A DNA stretch of 64,000 bases from Wagnerdoeblera intermedia (GTDB taxonomy: Bacteria; Pseudomonadota; Alphaproteobacteria; Rhodobacterales; Rhodobacteraceae). The notes under the pieces are model-generated. The model saw only the letters and a list, made by a program, of their open reading frames with translations. It did no database searches and had not been told where the DNA came from. Within the stretch, counting starts at the first letter, position 1. Each line of letters begins with the position of its first letter. Location: assembly GCF_042647465.1 (NCBI RefSeq), contig NZ_JBHRVN010000001.1, one strand, 5' to 3'. Positions 1 through 8,808 of this stretch are shown here, piece after piece. Position numbers and translations under genes: made by a program.

Positions 1-1
1 T

Positions 2-913
2 GTCCGGGACCCCGAGGCCGCAGTCTATGCCTCGCCCTCAGTCCGCCGCATGGCTTTCCGGCTGGGCGCGGATCTGTCGCGCATCGCAGGCTCGGGCCGC
101 AACGGGCGCATCACCCCTGAGGACGTGGAGGCCTGGGTCAAGGCGCGTCTGGCGGCCCCGGCACCCGCTGCAGCCGCGGCGCAGACCAGCCTTGGCCTGA
201 TGCCCTGGCCAAAGCTGAACCCCGAAGCCTACGGGCCGGTCGAGCGGCTGCCGCTCTCGCGCATCGGTCGCCTGTCGGGTCCGGCGCTGCAGCGCAACGC
301 CGTGCTGATCCCCCATGTCACCAATTTCGACGAGGCGGATCTGACAGAGCTGGACGCCCTGCGCAAATCCGTCAACGCCACTGAGGGCCGCAAGGATTCG
401 ATCCTGCCCTATATCGCTAAGGCCTGTGCCGCGGCGCTGAAGCTGCACCCCAAATTCAACGCCGTGCTCGATGGCGAGGATCTGATCCTGCGCCGCTATG
501 TGCATATCGGCATCGCCGCAGACACGCCTGAGGGGCTGGTGGTGCCGGTCCTGCGCGACGTGGACAAAAAGTCGGTCCGCGAACTCAGTGACGAGATGGC
601 CTCGCTGGCCGCTGACGCCCGGGCGGGGCGGCTGAAGCCTGCCGATATGCAGGGGGCGGGCTTTACGATCTCCTCGCTCGGCGGCATTGGCGGGACCGGT
701 TTTACCCCGATCATCAACGCCCCCGAAGTGGCCATCCTTGGCCTCGCGCGTGCGCAGATCAAACCGGTCTGGGACGGCGCAGGCTTTGCGCCCCGGCTGA
801 TCCAGCCGATGGCGCTCTCCTGGGATCACCGGGCCTGCGACGGGGTGGCAGCGGCACGCTTCCTGCGCACGATTGCGGATTTCACCGGCGATTTCCGCCG
901 GATCCTGTTGTAA
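2..913 (+). CDS. 2-oxoacid dehydrogenase E2 (dihydrolipoamide acyltransferase), 5' partial
   Basis: The reading frame is open to the left edge, so the lipoyl domain and the start lie outside the window; 303 residues are visible. Residues about 9-42 form a peripheral subunit-binding domain (YASPSVRRMAFRLG, then GSGRNGRITPEDV), which docks E1 or E3. After an Ala/Pro linker comes the acyltransferase domain, ending in the catalytic DHRACDG (His276, Asp280). It transfers the acyl group from lipoamide to CoA in a cytoplasmic 2-oxoacid dehydrogenase complex. The E3 gene follows after 12 bases, so the E1 genes are expected upstream. Pyruvate, acetoin and branched-chain complexes cannot be told apart here. 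Family certain, substrate unknown. Confidence 0.93.
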   Translation, partial: VRDPEAAVYASPSVRRMAFRLGADLSRIAGSGRNGRITPEDVEAWVKARLAAPAPAAAAAQTSLGLMPWPKLNPEAYGPVERLPLSRIGRLSGPALQRNAVLIPHVTNFDEADLTELDALRKSVNATEGRKDSILPYIAKACAAALKLHPKFNAVLDGEDLILRRYVHIGIAADTPEGLVVPVLRDVDKKSVRELSDEMASLAADARAGRLKPADMQGAGFTISSLGGIGGTGFTPIINAPEVAILGLARAQIKPVWDGAGFAPRLIQPMALSWDHRACDGVAAARFLRTIADFTGDFRRILL

Positions 914-925
914 AGGCTCGCTGAC

Positions 926-2305
926 ATGACCAATTGTGATCTTGTTGTCATCGGCGGCGGCCCCGGCGGCTATACCGCCGCCTTCCGCGCGGCAGATCTG
1001 GGCCGCAGCGTTACCCTGATTGAGGCGGATGACCGTCTGGGCGGGGTCTGTCTGAACCGCGGCTGCATCCCGTCAAAGACGCTGCTCTCGGTTGCGGAAA
1101 AAATCGAAAGCGCGGCGGCGGCAACGGAAATGGGGGTCGCTTTCGGCGCCCCCACCCTGAACCTGGACGCCCTGCGCGCCCATAAAGACGGGGTGGTGAA
1201 CCGGCTGACCACGGGGCTTGCGGGGCTTGCGAAACGGCGCAGGGTAACCGTCCTCCAGGGAACGGCAAAGTTCACCGGGGCCAATGCGCTGCAGGTCCAG
1301 ACCCCCGACGGCAGCCGCATGGCTCTGAGCTTTACGCAAGCCATCATCGCCACCGGCTCTGCGCCCATTACGCTGCCCATGCTGCCCGATGATCCCCGCA
1401 TCATGGACAGCACCGGCGCGCTTGCCCTTCAGGATGTGCCCGCGCGGCTGCTGATTATCGGCGGCGGCATCATCGGGCTGGAAATGGCGCAGGTCTATCA
1501 CGCGCTCGGATCAGAGGTGGTGATCGCCGAGGCGGGTCCGCAGCTTGTGCCCGGCGCAGACCCGGCGCTCCTTTCCCCCCTGACAGAGGCGCTGAAAGGC
1601 AAAGTCGCGGTGCATCTGACAACACAGGTCAGCGATGTGCGGGCCGAGGAAGAGGGCCTCTGGGTCTGCGCCGGTGCGCAGGATCTGGGCCGGTTCGACC
1701 GTATCCTGGTGGCGATCGGGCGCCGCCCGCGCGGGGCAGAGATTGACCCCGCCGCCGCAGGGGTGACCCTGACCGAGCGGGGCTTTATCCCCACCGGGCG
1801 CGACAAACGCACCAGCCAGCCGCATATTTTTGCCATCGGCGATGTGACCGAAGGTCCGATGCTGGCCCATAAGGCCGTCCATGAGGCCAAAGTGGCCGCC
1901 GAAGCCGCCTGTGGCGAGAAGGTCGAATTTGACCCCCGCGCCATCCCTTCGGTCGCCTATACCCACCCGGAGGTTGCCTGGACGGGCCTGACCGAAACCC
2001 GCGCGAAAGCCGAAGGGATTGCGGTCAAGGTGACGTCATTCCCCTGGGCTGCTTCAGGCCGGGCGCTCTCCGCGGCTGTGGGCGCAGGCACCAGCCGTCT
2101 GATCCTTGATCCGTCAACGGGGCGTATCCTCGGGGCCGGGATCTGCGGGGCCAATGCGGGCGAGCTGATCGCCGTTGCAGGTCTTGCCATCGAGATGGGG
2201 GCCACGGCTGAAGATCTGGCGCTGACCATCCATGCGCATCCCACGCTCTCAGAGACCCTGGCCTTTGCCGCCGAAAGCTTTCTGGGCACGCTGACCGACC
2301 TTTGA
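926..2305 (+). CDS. lpdA: Dihydrolipoyl dehydrogenase (E3)
   Basis: 459 residues, full family length. It reoxidises dihydrolipoamide on the E2 subunit and reduces NAD+. The FAD-binding GGGPGGY is at residues 10-16. The redox disulfide is Cys42/Cys47 in GGVCLNRGCIPSK, the NAD-binding GGGIIGLEMA motif lies mid-protein, and the C-terminal His438/Glu443 (HPTLSE) is the dyad that completes the partner active site in the dimer. It sits 12 bases behind the E2 gene and ends at a strong terminator, so it is the last gene of the complex operon. Confidence 0.96.
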   Translation: MTNCDLVVIGGGPGGYTAAFRAADLGRSVTLIEADDRLGGVCLNRGCIPSKTLLSVAEKIESAAAATEMGVAFGAPTLNLDALRAHKDGVVNRLTTGLAGLAKRRRVTVLQGTAKFTGANALQVQTPDGSRMALSFTQAIIATGSAPITLPMLPDDPRIMDSTGALALQDVPARLLIIGGGIIGLEMAQVYHALGSEVVIAEAGPQLVPGADPALLSPLTEALKGKVAVHLTTQVSDVRAEEEGLWVCAGAQDLGRFDRILVAIGRRPRGAEIDPAAAGVTLTERGFIPTGRDKRTSQPHIFAIGDVTEGPMLAHKAVHEAKVAAEAACGEKVEFDPRAIPSVAYTHPEVAWTGLTETRAKAEGIAVKVTSFPWAASGRALSAAVGAGTSRLILDPSTGRILGAGICGANAGELIAVAGLAIEMGATAEDLALTIHAHPTLSETLAFAAESFLGTLTDL

Positions 2306-2327
2306 GGCCCTTCTCTGAAACAGAAAA

Positions 2328-2363
2328 CCCCCGACCCGCAGACAGCGGGCCGGGGGCTTTTTT
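2328..2363. terminator. Bidirectional rho-independent terminator
   Basis: A 12-bp stem with one mismatch (CCCCCGACCCGC at 2328-2339, GCGGGCCGGGGG at 2345-2356) and loop AGACA is followed by CTTTTTT. On the other side AAAA at 2324-2327 gives a U tract for the opposite strand. It lies between the convergent lpdA and dctP-like genes. Confidence 0.9.
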
Positions 2364-2378
2364 CTGCGAAACGGCAGA

Positions 2379-3368
2379 TTACTTCGCTGCCGCCAGGGCG
2401 GCTTTCATCGCGTCATAGATCTGCTGGCCGTTCGGGGTCTCAGCGATCCAGGCATCGGTTGCCGGGCGCACGGCGGCTTCCCAACGGGCCGCGGCCTCTG
2501 CGTCGACTTCGGTGATGGTGGCTTTGCGATCTTCGGCCCGCTTGCGTGCGGCAACCATATTCTCGTCAAAGATCCGGCCGAACCGCTCCGAGAAGGCTGC
2601 GCCCGAATACTGGTCGATGGCGGCTTTCGCTTTCTCCGGCAGCGCGTCGTAGCGGGCCTTGTTCATCAGAACCAGCATCGGCGTGGCCCCGAGCGGCGCC
2701 ATCAGATAGTTGTTGGCGACTTCGGTGACGCGGAAGGTCTCGCCGGCGGTCCATTCGGTCAGCGTCCCTTCAACGAGGCCGCGGCTGATCGAATCCGCGA
2801 GGTTCGCCCCGGTGATCCCGCCGATCGGAACGGCCCCCACCGCCTTCAGCGCGGTCAGCAGAACCGGACCCGGGCCGCGGAAGTTGACGCCATTAAGGTC
2901 TTCCGGCTCGGTGATCTTTTTGGTCGAAGCGATGAAGTTCGGCGCGCTGACAACCACGCCGATCAGCTTGAACTTGTTGTAATCATTTGCGAATATGCCG
3001 TCTTCATACATCTTCCACATGGCTTTCGAGCCGGCGGTGGAATCCGGCACGAGGAAGGGAAGCTCTGCGACCGAGCCTTCCACAAAGCGGCCCGGCGAAT
3101 AGCCGGGGATAACCCATGCGAGATCAGCCACACCATCTTCCACCAGCTTCAACTGTTGGTCGGGGGCGCGACCCAGGGTCCCGCCGGCAAACATTTTAAC
3201 GTCAAGCGTCCCCTCAGACGCTTTGGAGACGTCTTCTGCCCAGGCGGTCAGGACATTTTTGGTGACATAGGCCTGCGGCGGCTCGAAGCTCGCAAAACGC
3301 AGGGTTTCAGCCTGTGCCATAGTGGCCGTGGCCAGAAGGGCCGCGGCGGCATAACGAATGAAAGACAT
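2379..3368 (-). CDS. TRAP transporter solute-binding protein, DctP family
   Basis: 329 residues with an N-terminal signal peptide of about 20 residues ending in AQA. The mature protein has the DctP fold: LRFASFEPPQ start, the FAGGTLGRAPDQQLKLVEDGVADLAWV segment, and the conserved NFRGPGP substrate-carboxylate (Arg) region. It would bind an organic acid in the periplasm and hand it to a DctQM membrane pair. No DctQ or DctM gene is present nearby: the upstream neighbour is the divergent CoA-transferase operon. It is therefore an orphan binding protein, possibly serving a membrane pair encoded elsewhere. Confidence 0.88.
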   Translation of the reverse strand: MSFIRYAAAALLATATMAQAETLRFASFEPPQAYVTKNVLTAWAEDVSKASEGTLDVKMFAGGTLGRAPDQQLKLVEDGVADLAWVIPGYSPGRFVEGSVAELPFLVPDSTAGSKAMWKMYEDGIFANDYNKFKLIGVVVSAPNFIASTKKITEPEDLNGVNFRGPGPVLLTALKAVGAVPIGGITGANLADSISRGLVEGTLTEWTAGETFRVTEVANNYLMAPLGATPMLVLMNKARYDALPEKAKAAIDQYSGAAFSERFGRIFDENMVAARKRAEDRKATITEVDAEAAARWEAAVRPATDAWIAETPNGQQIYDAMKAALAAAK

Positions 3369-3497
3369 GGTTCCTCCCGAACTTTCCCGGCCAGAGCTTA
3401 ACCTGCCTTACGGCGCGCAAAGGGACGGATCACGATCTTGTCCACCTAATGAACAGGGCCGAAAATGGCCAGCCGCCCATTGCCCTGAGAAAGGCCC

Positions 3498-3516
3498 CTG
3501 TCCGCATCACGGACAG
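3498..3516. promoter_or_regulatory. Palindromic candidate operator upstream of the CoA-transferase operon
   Basis: A perfect 7-bp inverted repeat with a 5-base spacer, CTGTCCG-CATCA-CGGACAG, lies in the 214-bp divergent region between the dctP-like gene and the CoA-transferase genes. It fits a dimeric regulator site; the regulator is unknown. Confidence 0.45.
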
Positions 3517-3582
3517 CCACGCCACGGCCCTGGTCAAAGCCCTTTGCAAGGGGGATGACCATCGGGCCAGGGAGGGCTTTAT

Positions 3583-4320
3583 ATGGCTAAAGACATCGTC
3601 ACATGCGCCGAAGCTGTCAGCGATATCGCAGACGGTATGAGCGTTATGATCGGAGGGTTCGGGGGTGCCGGATCCCCGGTTGAACTGATCGGGGCGCTGA
3701 TCGCGCGGTTCAGAGAGACCGGACATCCGCGCGATCTGACCGTGATCAACAACAACGCCGGAAACGGCACCGTCGGCATCGCGGGCATGATTGCCGCCGG
3801 AATGGTGCGCAAAATCATCTGCTCTTTCCCGCGTTCGGCCTATCCCCAGGCCTTTACCGAGGCTTACAAAGCCGGGCGGATCGAACTGGAACTGGTTCCC
3901 CAGGGCACGCTGGCTGAGCGGATCCGGGCGGGCGGTGCGGGCATTCCGGCCTTCTACACGCCGACGAGCTATGGCACCGAACTGGCAGCCGGCAAGCCCG
4001 TGGCCGAATTCGAGGGCCGCCCCTATGTGCAGGAACGCTGGCTGAAGGCGGATGTGGCTCTGGTGAAAGCGGAGCTCGCAGATGAGGCGGGAAACCTGAC
4101 CTATCACGGCGCTGCGCGCAATTTCGGCCCCATCATGTGCATGGCAGCGGCGCTGAGCATCGTGCAGGCCCGCGAGATCCTTCCCCCGGGCACTCTGGAC
4201 CCGGAACAGATCATCACGCCGGGCATCTTCGTCGACCGCCTGGTTCGGGTTGAGGCCCCCGTACAGGAGGAAGTCCTGGTTCGCGCCGAGGCCGCCACCG
4301 CAGCAGGAGAAAACGGATGA
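3583..4320 (+). CDS. 3-oxoacid CoA-transferase subunit A (PcaI/ScoA type)
   Basis: 245 residues, typical for the alpha subunit of type I CoA-transferases, which move CoA from succinyl-CoA to a 3-oxoacid such as 3-oxoadipate or acetoacetate. The start ATG follows GGGAGG. The N-terminal GGFGGAGSPVELI loop is the family CoA-binding segment, and GAGIPAFYTPTSYGTELA is the conserved middle motif. It overlaps subunit B by four bases (ATGA), so the two are translated together. The specific acid is not decided by sequence; neighbouring acyl-CoA genes and a PcaD-like lactonase are compatible with ketoadipate-like chemistry. Confidence 0.92.
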   Translation: MAKDIVTCAEAVSDIADGMSVMIGGFGGAGSPVELIGALIARFRETGHPRDLTVINNNAGNGTVGIAGMIAAGMVRKIICSFPRSAYPQAFTEAYKAGRIELELVPQGTLAERIRAGGAGIPAFYTPTSYGTELAAGKPVAEFEGRPYVQERWLKADVALVKAELADEAGNLTYHGAARNFGPIMCMAAALSIVQAREILPPGTLDPEQIITPGIFVDRLVRVEAPVQEEVLVRAEAATAAGENG

Positions 4321-4985
4321 AACGTTTGACGAGCAGTCAGATGGCCTGGCGTGCGGCGCAGGATATCGCCGACGGCGCCTATGTGAACCTTGGTATCGGC
4401 CTGCCCGAGAGGGTCGCGGCTTATCAGCCCCCCGGCCGCGCGGCCATTTTTCACACTGAAAACGGTATTCTGAACTTCGGCCCCTCGCCGGCCGCGGGGG
4501 ACGAGGACTGGGATATCATCAACGCGGGCAAACGGGCGGTGACCCTGCTGCCGGGGGCCTCGTTTTTCCACCATGCGGACAGTTTCGCCATGGTGCGCGG
4601 CGGACATCTTGATGTTGCGATCCTTGGCGCCTTCGAGGTGGCTGAGACGGGGGATCTGGCCAACTGGTCAACCGGCCCCGGCGGCGTGCCTGCCGTAGGC
4701 GGTGCGATGGACCTCGTCCATGGGGCAAAACGGGTGGCCGTTCTGATGGATCACACGACCAAAGACGGGCGTGCGAAACTCCTGAAACGCTGCAGCCTGC
4801 CGCTGACCGGTGTCGGCTGCGTCACCCGCGTTTATACCTCTCTGGCCGTCCTTGATATCGAGGCCGGGCGTTTTCATCTGCGCGAGAAGGTGCCCGGCCT
4901 GAGCGTTGCGGAGCTTCAGGCGATGACGGAAGCAGAGCTGGTTGTGCCGGAAGGTCTGACCGATCTGATCTGCCCCGACCTCTGA
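4317..4985 (+). CDS. 3-oxoacid CoA-transferase subunit B (PcaJ/ScoB type)
   Basis: 222 residues, normal beta-subunit length. The NLGIGLPERVA motif is followed by HTENGILNFGPSP, whose Glu48 is the residue that forms the covalent glutamyl-CoA thioester in this family. Subunit A overlaps its start. It ends just before a CaiB gene on the other strand; the short gap holds a GGCGCA/TGCGCC hairpin (4997-5015) without a U tract. Confidence 0.92.
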   Translation: MKRLTSSQMAWRAAQDIADGAYVNLGIGLPERVAAYQPPGRAAIFHTENGILNFGPSPAAGDEDWDIINAGKRAVTLLPGASFFHHADSFAMVRGGHLDVAILGAFEVAETGDLANWSTGPGGVPAVGGAMDLVHGAKRVAVLMDHTTKDGRAKLLKRCSLPLTGVGCVTRVYTSLAVLDIEAGRFHLREKVPGLSVAELQAMTEAELVVPEGLTDLICPDL

Positions 4986-5097
4986 AAAGCCCCCCCGGCG
5001 CAATACTCCTGCGCCGCGGGGCAGCACACCGTCCTGACTGCAGACGTGCTTTGCGGGGACTGGGGATCGTCCGCGGCTCAGCATGTCAGAGGCGCGA

Positions 5098-6348
5098 TCA
5101 GTCACGGATGGTGCCCGAGGCTTTCAGCGCTTCCACCTCTTCTGCGCTCAGCCCCAGGTGGCGCTGCAGGACGCCGACCGTATCCGCGCCAAGGCGCGGT
5201 GGCGCACGATCATATCGTGCGGGCGTCTCAGAAAATCTGATCGGGTTTGCGATCAGGCTGACGGTGCCGGTGCGCTCATGCGGCAGATCCACCACCATGC
5301 CGCGATGCCGGATCTGCGGATCCTCCAGCATCTGCGGGATGGTATTGATCGGCGAGCAGGGTACATCCGCCGGGGTCAGCAGCGCCTCCCACTCGGCGGC
5401 GGTGCGCTGCGCGAAAGCGGCTTCCAGCTGCGGCAGAAGTGCGGGCTTATTGGCCATACGGTCGCGGTTGGTGGCAAAGCGCGGATCCGCACCGACCTCA
5501 GGCAGTCCCAGCACATCGCAGAGCTTTTTGAACTGCCGGTCATTGCCGACTGCAATCATCAGATCACGGTCCGCGCAGCGAAAGGCCTGCCAGGGACAGG
5601 TGATCTGTGAGGCCGATCCCGCCCGCACCGGGGTTTTGCCCGAGACAAGGAAGTTCGTGGCAATATGAGAGAGCGCCGCCACCTGCGCATCGAGCAGCGC
5701 CAGATCAATATGCTGCCCTGAGCCGCCATTGTCGCGATGCGTTGCGGCAGCCAGGATCGCGATGGTGGCATAGAGCCCGGCGGTGATGTCCGAGACTGAA
5801 TAGCCAACCAGGTTCGGCCCGGCCCCCGGTGCGCCGTCGGGCACGCCGGTGATGCTCATCAACCCGCTCAGCGCCTGAAAGAGCGGGTCATAGCCCGGCA
5901 GTTCCGCCGAAGGGCCGGTCTGACCAAATCCGGTGATCGAGCAATAGATGATCTTCGGATTGACCGCCTTCAGATCGGCATAGCCCAGACCGTAGCGATC
6001 AAGTGTGCCGGATTTGAAATTCTCAATCACCACATCCGCATCGGCGGCCAGGCGGCGGACCAGCTCCTGGCCTTTGGGGTCCTTCAGATCGATGGCCACC
6101 GACTGTTTGCCGCGGTTCATCGCGAGAAACGAGGAGGTCTCGCCCAGATCATTGCCTTCGGCATCCTTGCGATGAATGCCGAGGTGGCGGACGTCATCGC
6201 CGAATTTCGGATGTTCGATCTTGATCACTTCCGCGCCGAAATCCGCCAGGATCTGCCCGGCATAGGGACCGGCGAAGACACGGCTGAGATCGAGCACGCG
6301 CAGATGGGAGAGACAGCCCTTCGGGGCGTTTTGATGCGTTTCGGTCAT
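5098..6348 (-). CDS. CaiB/BaiF family III CoA-transferase
   Basis: 416 residues, standard length. The N-terminal LRVLDLSRVFAGPYAGQILADFGAEVIKIE is the family signature. Asp187 in YSVSDITAG matches the catalytic Asp of formyl-CoA transferase and CaiB. It would transfer CoA between a carboxylate and an acyl-CoA donor in the cytoplasm. It is the last gene of an operon with two acyl-CoA dehydrogenases (9-base gap), so the pair probably oxidises the CoA ester made here. It is one of three CaiB paralogues in the first 26 kb. Confidence 0.92.
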   Translation of the reverse strand: MTETHQNAPKGCLSHLRVLDLSRVFAGPYAGQILADFGAEVIKIEHPKFGDDVRHLGIHRKDAEGNDLGETSSFLAMNRGKQSVAIDLKDPKGQELVRRLAADADVVIENFKSGTLDRYGLGYADLKAVNPKIIYCSITGFGQTGPSAELPGYDPLFQALSGLMSITGVPDGAPGAGPNLVGYSVSDITAGLYATIAILAAATHRDNGGSGQHIDLALLDAQVAALSHIATNFLVSGKTPVRAGSASQITCPWQAFRCADRDLMIAVGNDRQFKKLCDVLGLPEVGADPRFATNRDRMANKPALLPQLEAAFAQRTAAEWEALLTPADVPCSPINTIPQMLEDPQIRHRGMVVDLPHERTGTVSLIANPIRFSETPARYDRAPPRLGADTVGVLQRHLGLSAEEVEALKASGTIRD

Positions 6349-6357
6349 GTCAGCCCC

Positions 6358-7518
6358 TCAGCCCGGCAGATTCAGAACAACTTTGGCGATCACATTGCGC
6401 AGCACCTCGCTGGAGCCGCCAAAGATCGTCGTCGGACGTGCCATCAGATAGGTGCCCGCCGCATGCAGTTTGGGGTCGTCATTCATCGGATGCATCAGAC
6501 CGGCGCTCGCCCCCCCGATCTCCAGCATATATTCCGAGATGCGCTGATAAAGATCGCTCTGAAAGATCTTGAGAAGCGAGACTTCTGCACCGATCGGCTC
6601 CCCCTTGCGGAGTTTTTCGACATAGGTCTCAAAAAGCGCGGTCAGATCGGCCACATCGAGCCGCAGGCGGGTGAATTTCTCAAGGAAAACCGGATCGCGC
6701 TCCAGTCCCAGTTCGCACGCCAGCAGATGCAGCCGCCCCAGAGCCGAGGCGGAGAGGCGCGGGGCCCCGATAAAGACCCGCTCATGGCCCAGAAGCGCCT
6801 TGGCCATGGTCCAGCCTTTGTTGACCTCACCCACAAGGTTGCCCTTCGGCACGCGGACGTTGTCAAAGAAGATCTCGCAGAATTCGTCGTGCATCTCGAG
6901 ATTTTCGATCGGCCGCACGGTCACACCGGGCAGATCCATCGGCACCAGGATAAAGCTGATCCCGGCCTGCTTCTTAGCGGTCTTATCGGTGCGCGCCAGG
7001 ATGAAGATCCAGTTGGCGTCATTGCCGAGCGTCGCCCAGGTTTTTTGCCCGTTGATGACCCATTCATCGCCGTCGAGCACCGCTTCGGTGCGCACAGCCG
7101 CAAGGTCCGAGCCCGCGTTCGGCTCTGAATAGCCCTGCGCCCAGATATGCTCGCCCGAGAGGATTTTCGGCAGATAGGTCGCCTTTTGCTCCTCCGTGCC
7201 AAATTCGATCAGCAGCGGCCCCAGCATGACCGGCCCGATGTCATTGATCCGCGCCGCGCCATAGCGCTCGCATTCCTCAATCCAGATCAGCTGTTTGGTG
7301 GCCGAAAGCCCCATGCCGCCATATTTCACCGGCCAGGAGGGGGCGATCCAGCCCTTTTTCGACAGCGCCATATACCAGGGGCGGCTTTGGCGAAAATGCA
7401 CGCGCTTCTGGGCATAACGCGGGATATCAGCGGGGTAATGCGCCTCGATGAAAGCGCGGGCTTCCTGACGGAAGTCCTCATCCGACATGGTGGCGTAGAT
7501 TTCGTTCGCAGAAGTCAT
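6358..7518 (-). CDS. Acyl-CoA dehydrogenase, large subunit-like
   Basis: 386 residues from the ATG at 7518; a longer frame runs upstream into the preceding gene, but MTSANEIYATMSDEDFRQEARAF is the natural beginning. FAD-binding motifs are clear: YSEPNAGSDLAAVRTEA and GQKTWATLGNDANW. At the position where MCAD-type enzymes carry the catalytic Glu (YEGTSE-like) this protein reads IFGGSSEV, so the usual base is Gly. The partner dehydrogenase starts the same operon, 16 bases upstream. The pair resembles heteromeric alpha2beta2 acyl-CoA dehydrogenases; that is inference. Confidence 0.9.
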   Translation of the reverse strand: MTSANEIYATMSDEDFRQEARAFIEAHYPADIPRYAQKRVHFRQSRPWYMALSKKGWIAPSWPVKYGGMGLSATKQLIWIEECERYGAARINDIGPVMLGPLLIEFGTEEQKATYLPKILSGEHIWAQGYSEPNAGSDLAAVRTEAVLDGDEWVINGQKTWATLGNDANWIFILARTDKTAKKQAGISFILVPMDLPGVTVRPIENLEMHDEFCEIFFDNVRVPKGNLVGEVNKGWTMAKALLGHERVFIGAPRLSASALGRLHLLACELGLERDPVFLEKFTRLRLDVADLTALFETYVEKLRKGEPIGAEVSLLKIFQSDLYQRISEYMLEIGGASAGLMHPMNDDPKLHAAGTYLMARPTTIFGGSSEVLRNVIAKVVLNLPG

Positions 7519-7534
7519 TCGTGGTCTTTCCCGC

Positions 7535-8593
7535 TCAGGCTGCCGGCGCATAGGGCAGCACCGCTGCAAAGCGGCGACGATGGAAACCGGCAGAGCCGAA
7601 GTGATTTGCGAGGACCATGGCCTTGCGGACATAAAGGCCCACATCATGCTCATCGGTGAAGCCGATCGCGCCATGCATCTGGATCGCCTCTTTGCCCACC
7701 ATCAGCGCCACGTCAGAGGCGCGCGCCTTGGCCTGGCTGACCGCAGCACTCAGAGCCGCAGTCTCGGCCCCGGCATCCATCAGCGCCACGGCGCGGTCGA
7801 CGGCGGCCCGGCAAAGCTCAAGCTGAAGCTTCAGTTCCGTCGCGCGGTGCTGCAGGGCCTGGAAGCTGCCGATGGGGCGGTCAAACTGCTGGCGGACGCG
7901 CAGATAGTCCAGCGTGATCTCAAAGGCGGTCTCGGCCCCGCCCTGAAGATAGGCCGCCGTGGCGAGCGCCGCCTCATTGAGGGCAAATTCCACCTCAGAG
8001 GCAGGGGTCTCCAGCACTTCAACCGGGGCATCTTTCAGCGTCAGGCGGCCGTAGTTGCCGCCGTCCTGGGTCTGCTCAAGCGTCAGGCTGACACCTTCTC
8101 CGGTTTTGTGAACCAGCGCGAGCTGACCGGCTGCGGTAATCACAAAGGCATCCGCCCCGGCCGCATTCAGAATGAAGCGCTTCTCGCCACTGGCGCGACC
8201 GTTGACGATCTGCATCGCGCCATCAGCATCAAGGCCGTCCATCGCCTCCTGCCAGGCGGGCAGCAGAATTTCTTCACCCGAGAGCACCCGCTCACCCGCC
8301 TGATCCCCCGCCAGCCGCAGCGCCAGCAGCGCATGGATCAACGGCTCAGGAACACAGCCGCCGCCCAGGACCCGCGCCAGCGCAACATAGGCGTCCATCC
8401 CGAGGCCCAGCCCCCCCTGCGCCTCGGGCAGGCGGAGCATCAGCCAGCCGAGATCGGCCATGCGGGTGAATGTCTCGCGGTCAAAGCCGGGTTCGGTAAA
8501 ACGCAAAGCGCGCACGCGCGACAGATCCCCGCCCGGTGGCACGATGGCTCGGGCGCTGTCGCGGATCATCTCCAACTCGGCGATATCGGACAC
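7535..8593 (-). CDS. Acyl-CoA dehydrogenase, second subunit
   Basis: 352 residues from a GTG at 8593, which sits 7 bases behind a strong AGGAGAG ribosome site; an in-frame ATG at 8617 has none. The N-terminal half is divergent, while the C-terminal half keeps the family: YLRVRQQFDRPIGSFQALQHRATEL and the IQMHGAIGFTDEHDVGLYVRKA flavin/substrate segment. It is shorter than a typical homotetrameric enzyme. First gene of the operon with the next dehydrogenase and CaiB, divergent from a GntR regulator that probably controls it. Confidence 0.88.
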   Translation of the reverse strand: MSDIAELEMIRDSARAIVPPGGDLSRVRALRFTEPGFDRETFTRMADLGWLMLRLPEAQGGLGLGMDAYVALARVLGGGCVPEPLIHALLALRLAGDQAGERVLSGEEILLPAWQEAMDGLDADGAMQIVNGRASGEKRFILNAAGADAFVITAAGQLALVHKTGEGVSLTLEQTQDGGNYGRLTLKDAPVEVLETPASEVEFALNEAALATAAYLQGGAETAFEITLDYLRVRQQFDRPIGSFQALQHRATELKLQLELCRAAVDRAVALMDAGAETAALSAAVSQAKARASDVALMVGKEAIQMHGAIGFTDEHDVGLYVRKAMVLANHFGSAGFHRRRFAAVLPYAPAA

Positions 8594-8808
8594 TGCAGCC
8601 TCTCCTGAGTATTTCATATTGCATTAAACTCTAAAAGTCAGTTTATTGATCTTTAGGGGGCTGTCAAGGCGCGAGACCACTGAGGAGCCAGCTTAACCGA
8701 CTGAAATTGCCTTGCATTCCTGACAGAGGTTCGATTTCGTCGCCGTGCATGACGTAAAAAGTCAATAAATTAGCATATTCAACACAAGGGCCCAGCCCGG
8801 CAGGTGAC
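8594..8808. promoter_or_regulatory. Divergent promoter region with repeated AT-rich sites
   Basis: This 215-bp region separates the acyl-CoA dehydrogenase operon from the GntR gene. AAAAGTCA occurs at 8633-8640 followed by GTTTATTGATC, and again at 8757-8764 followed by ATAAATTAGC, so each gene start has one AT-rich copy in otherwise GC-rich DNA. They are candidate operators for the adjacent GntR/HutC protein. Confidence 0.45.

Noticed and set aside
3397..3411. A possible further tandem CTTAA box upstream of dctP
   Set aside because: CTTAAC and CTTACG are 10, not 11, bases apart and the second half-site is imperfect.
4997..5015. GGCGCA/TGCGCC hairpin as terminator for the CoA-transferase operon
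   Set aside because: A 6-bp stem with no U tract; too weak to list as a terminator.
7519..7674. 52-codon N-terminal extension of the acyl-CoA dehydrogenase
   Set aside because: It overlaps the end of the upstream dehydrogenase and encodes no family sequence; the ATG at 7518 fits the family start.
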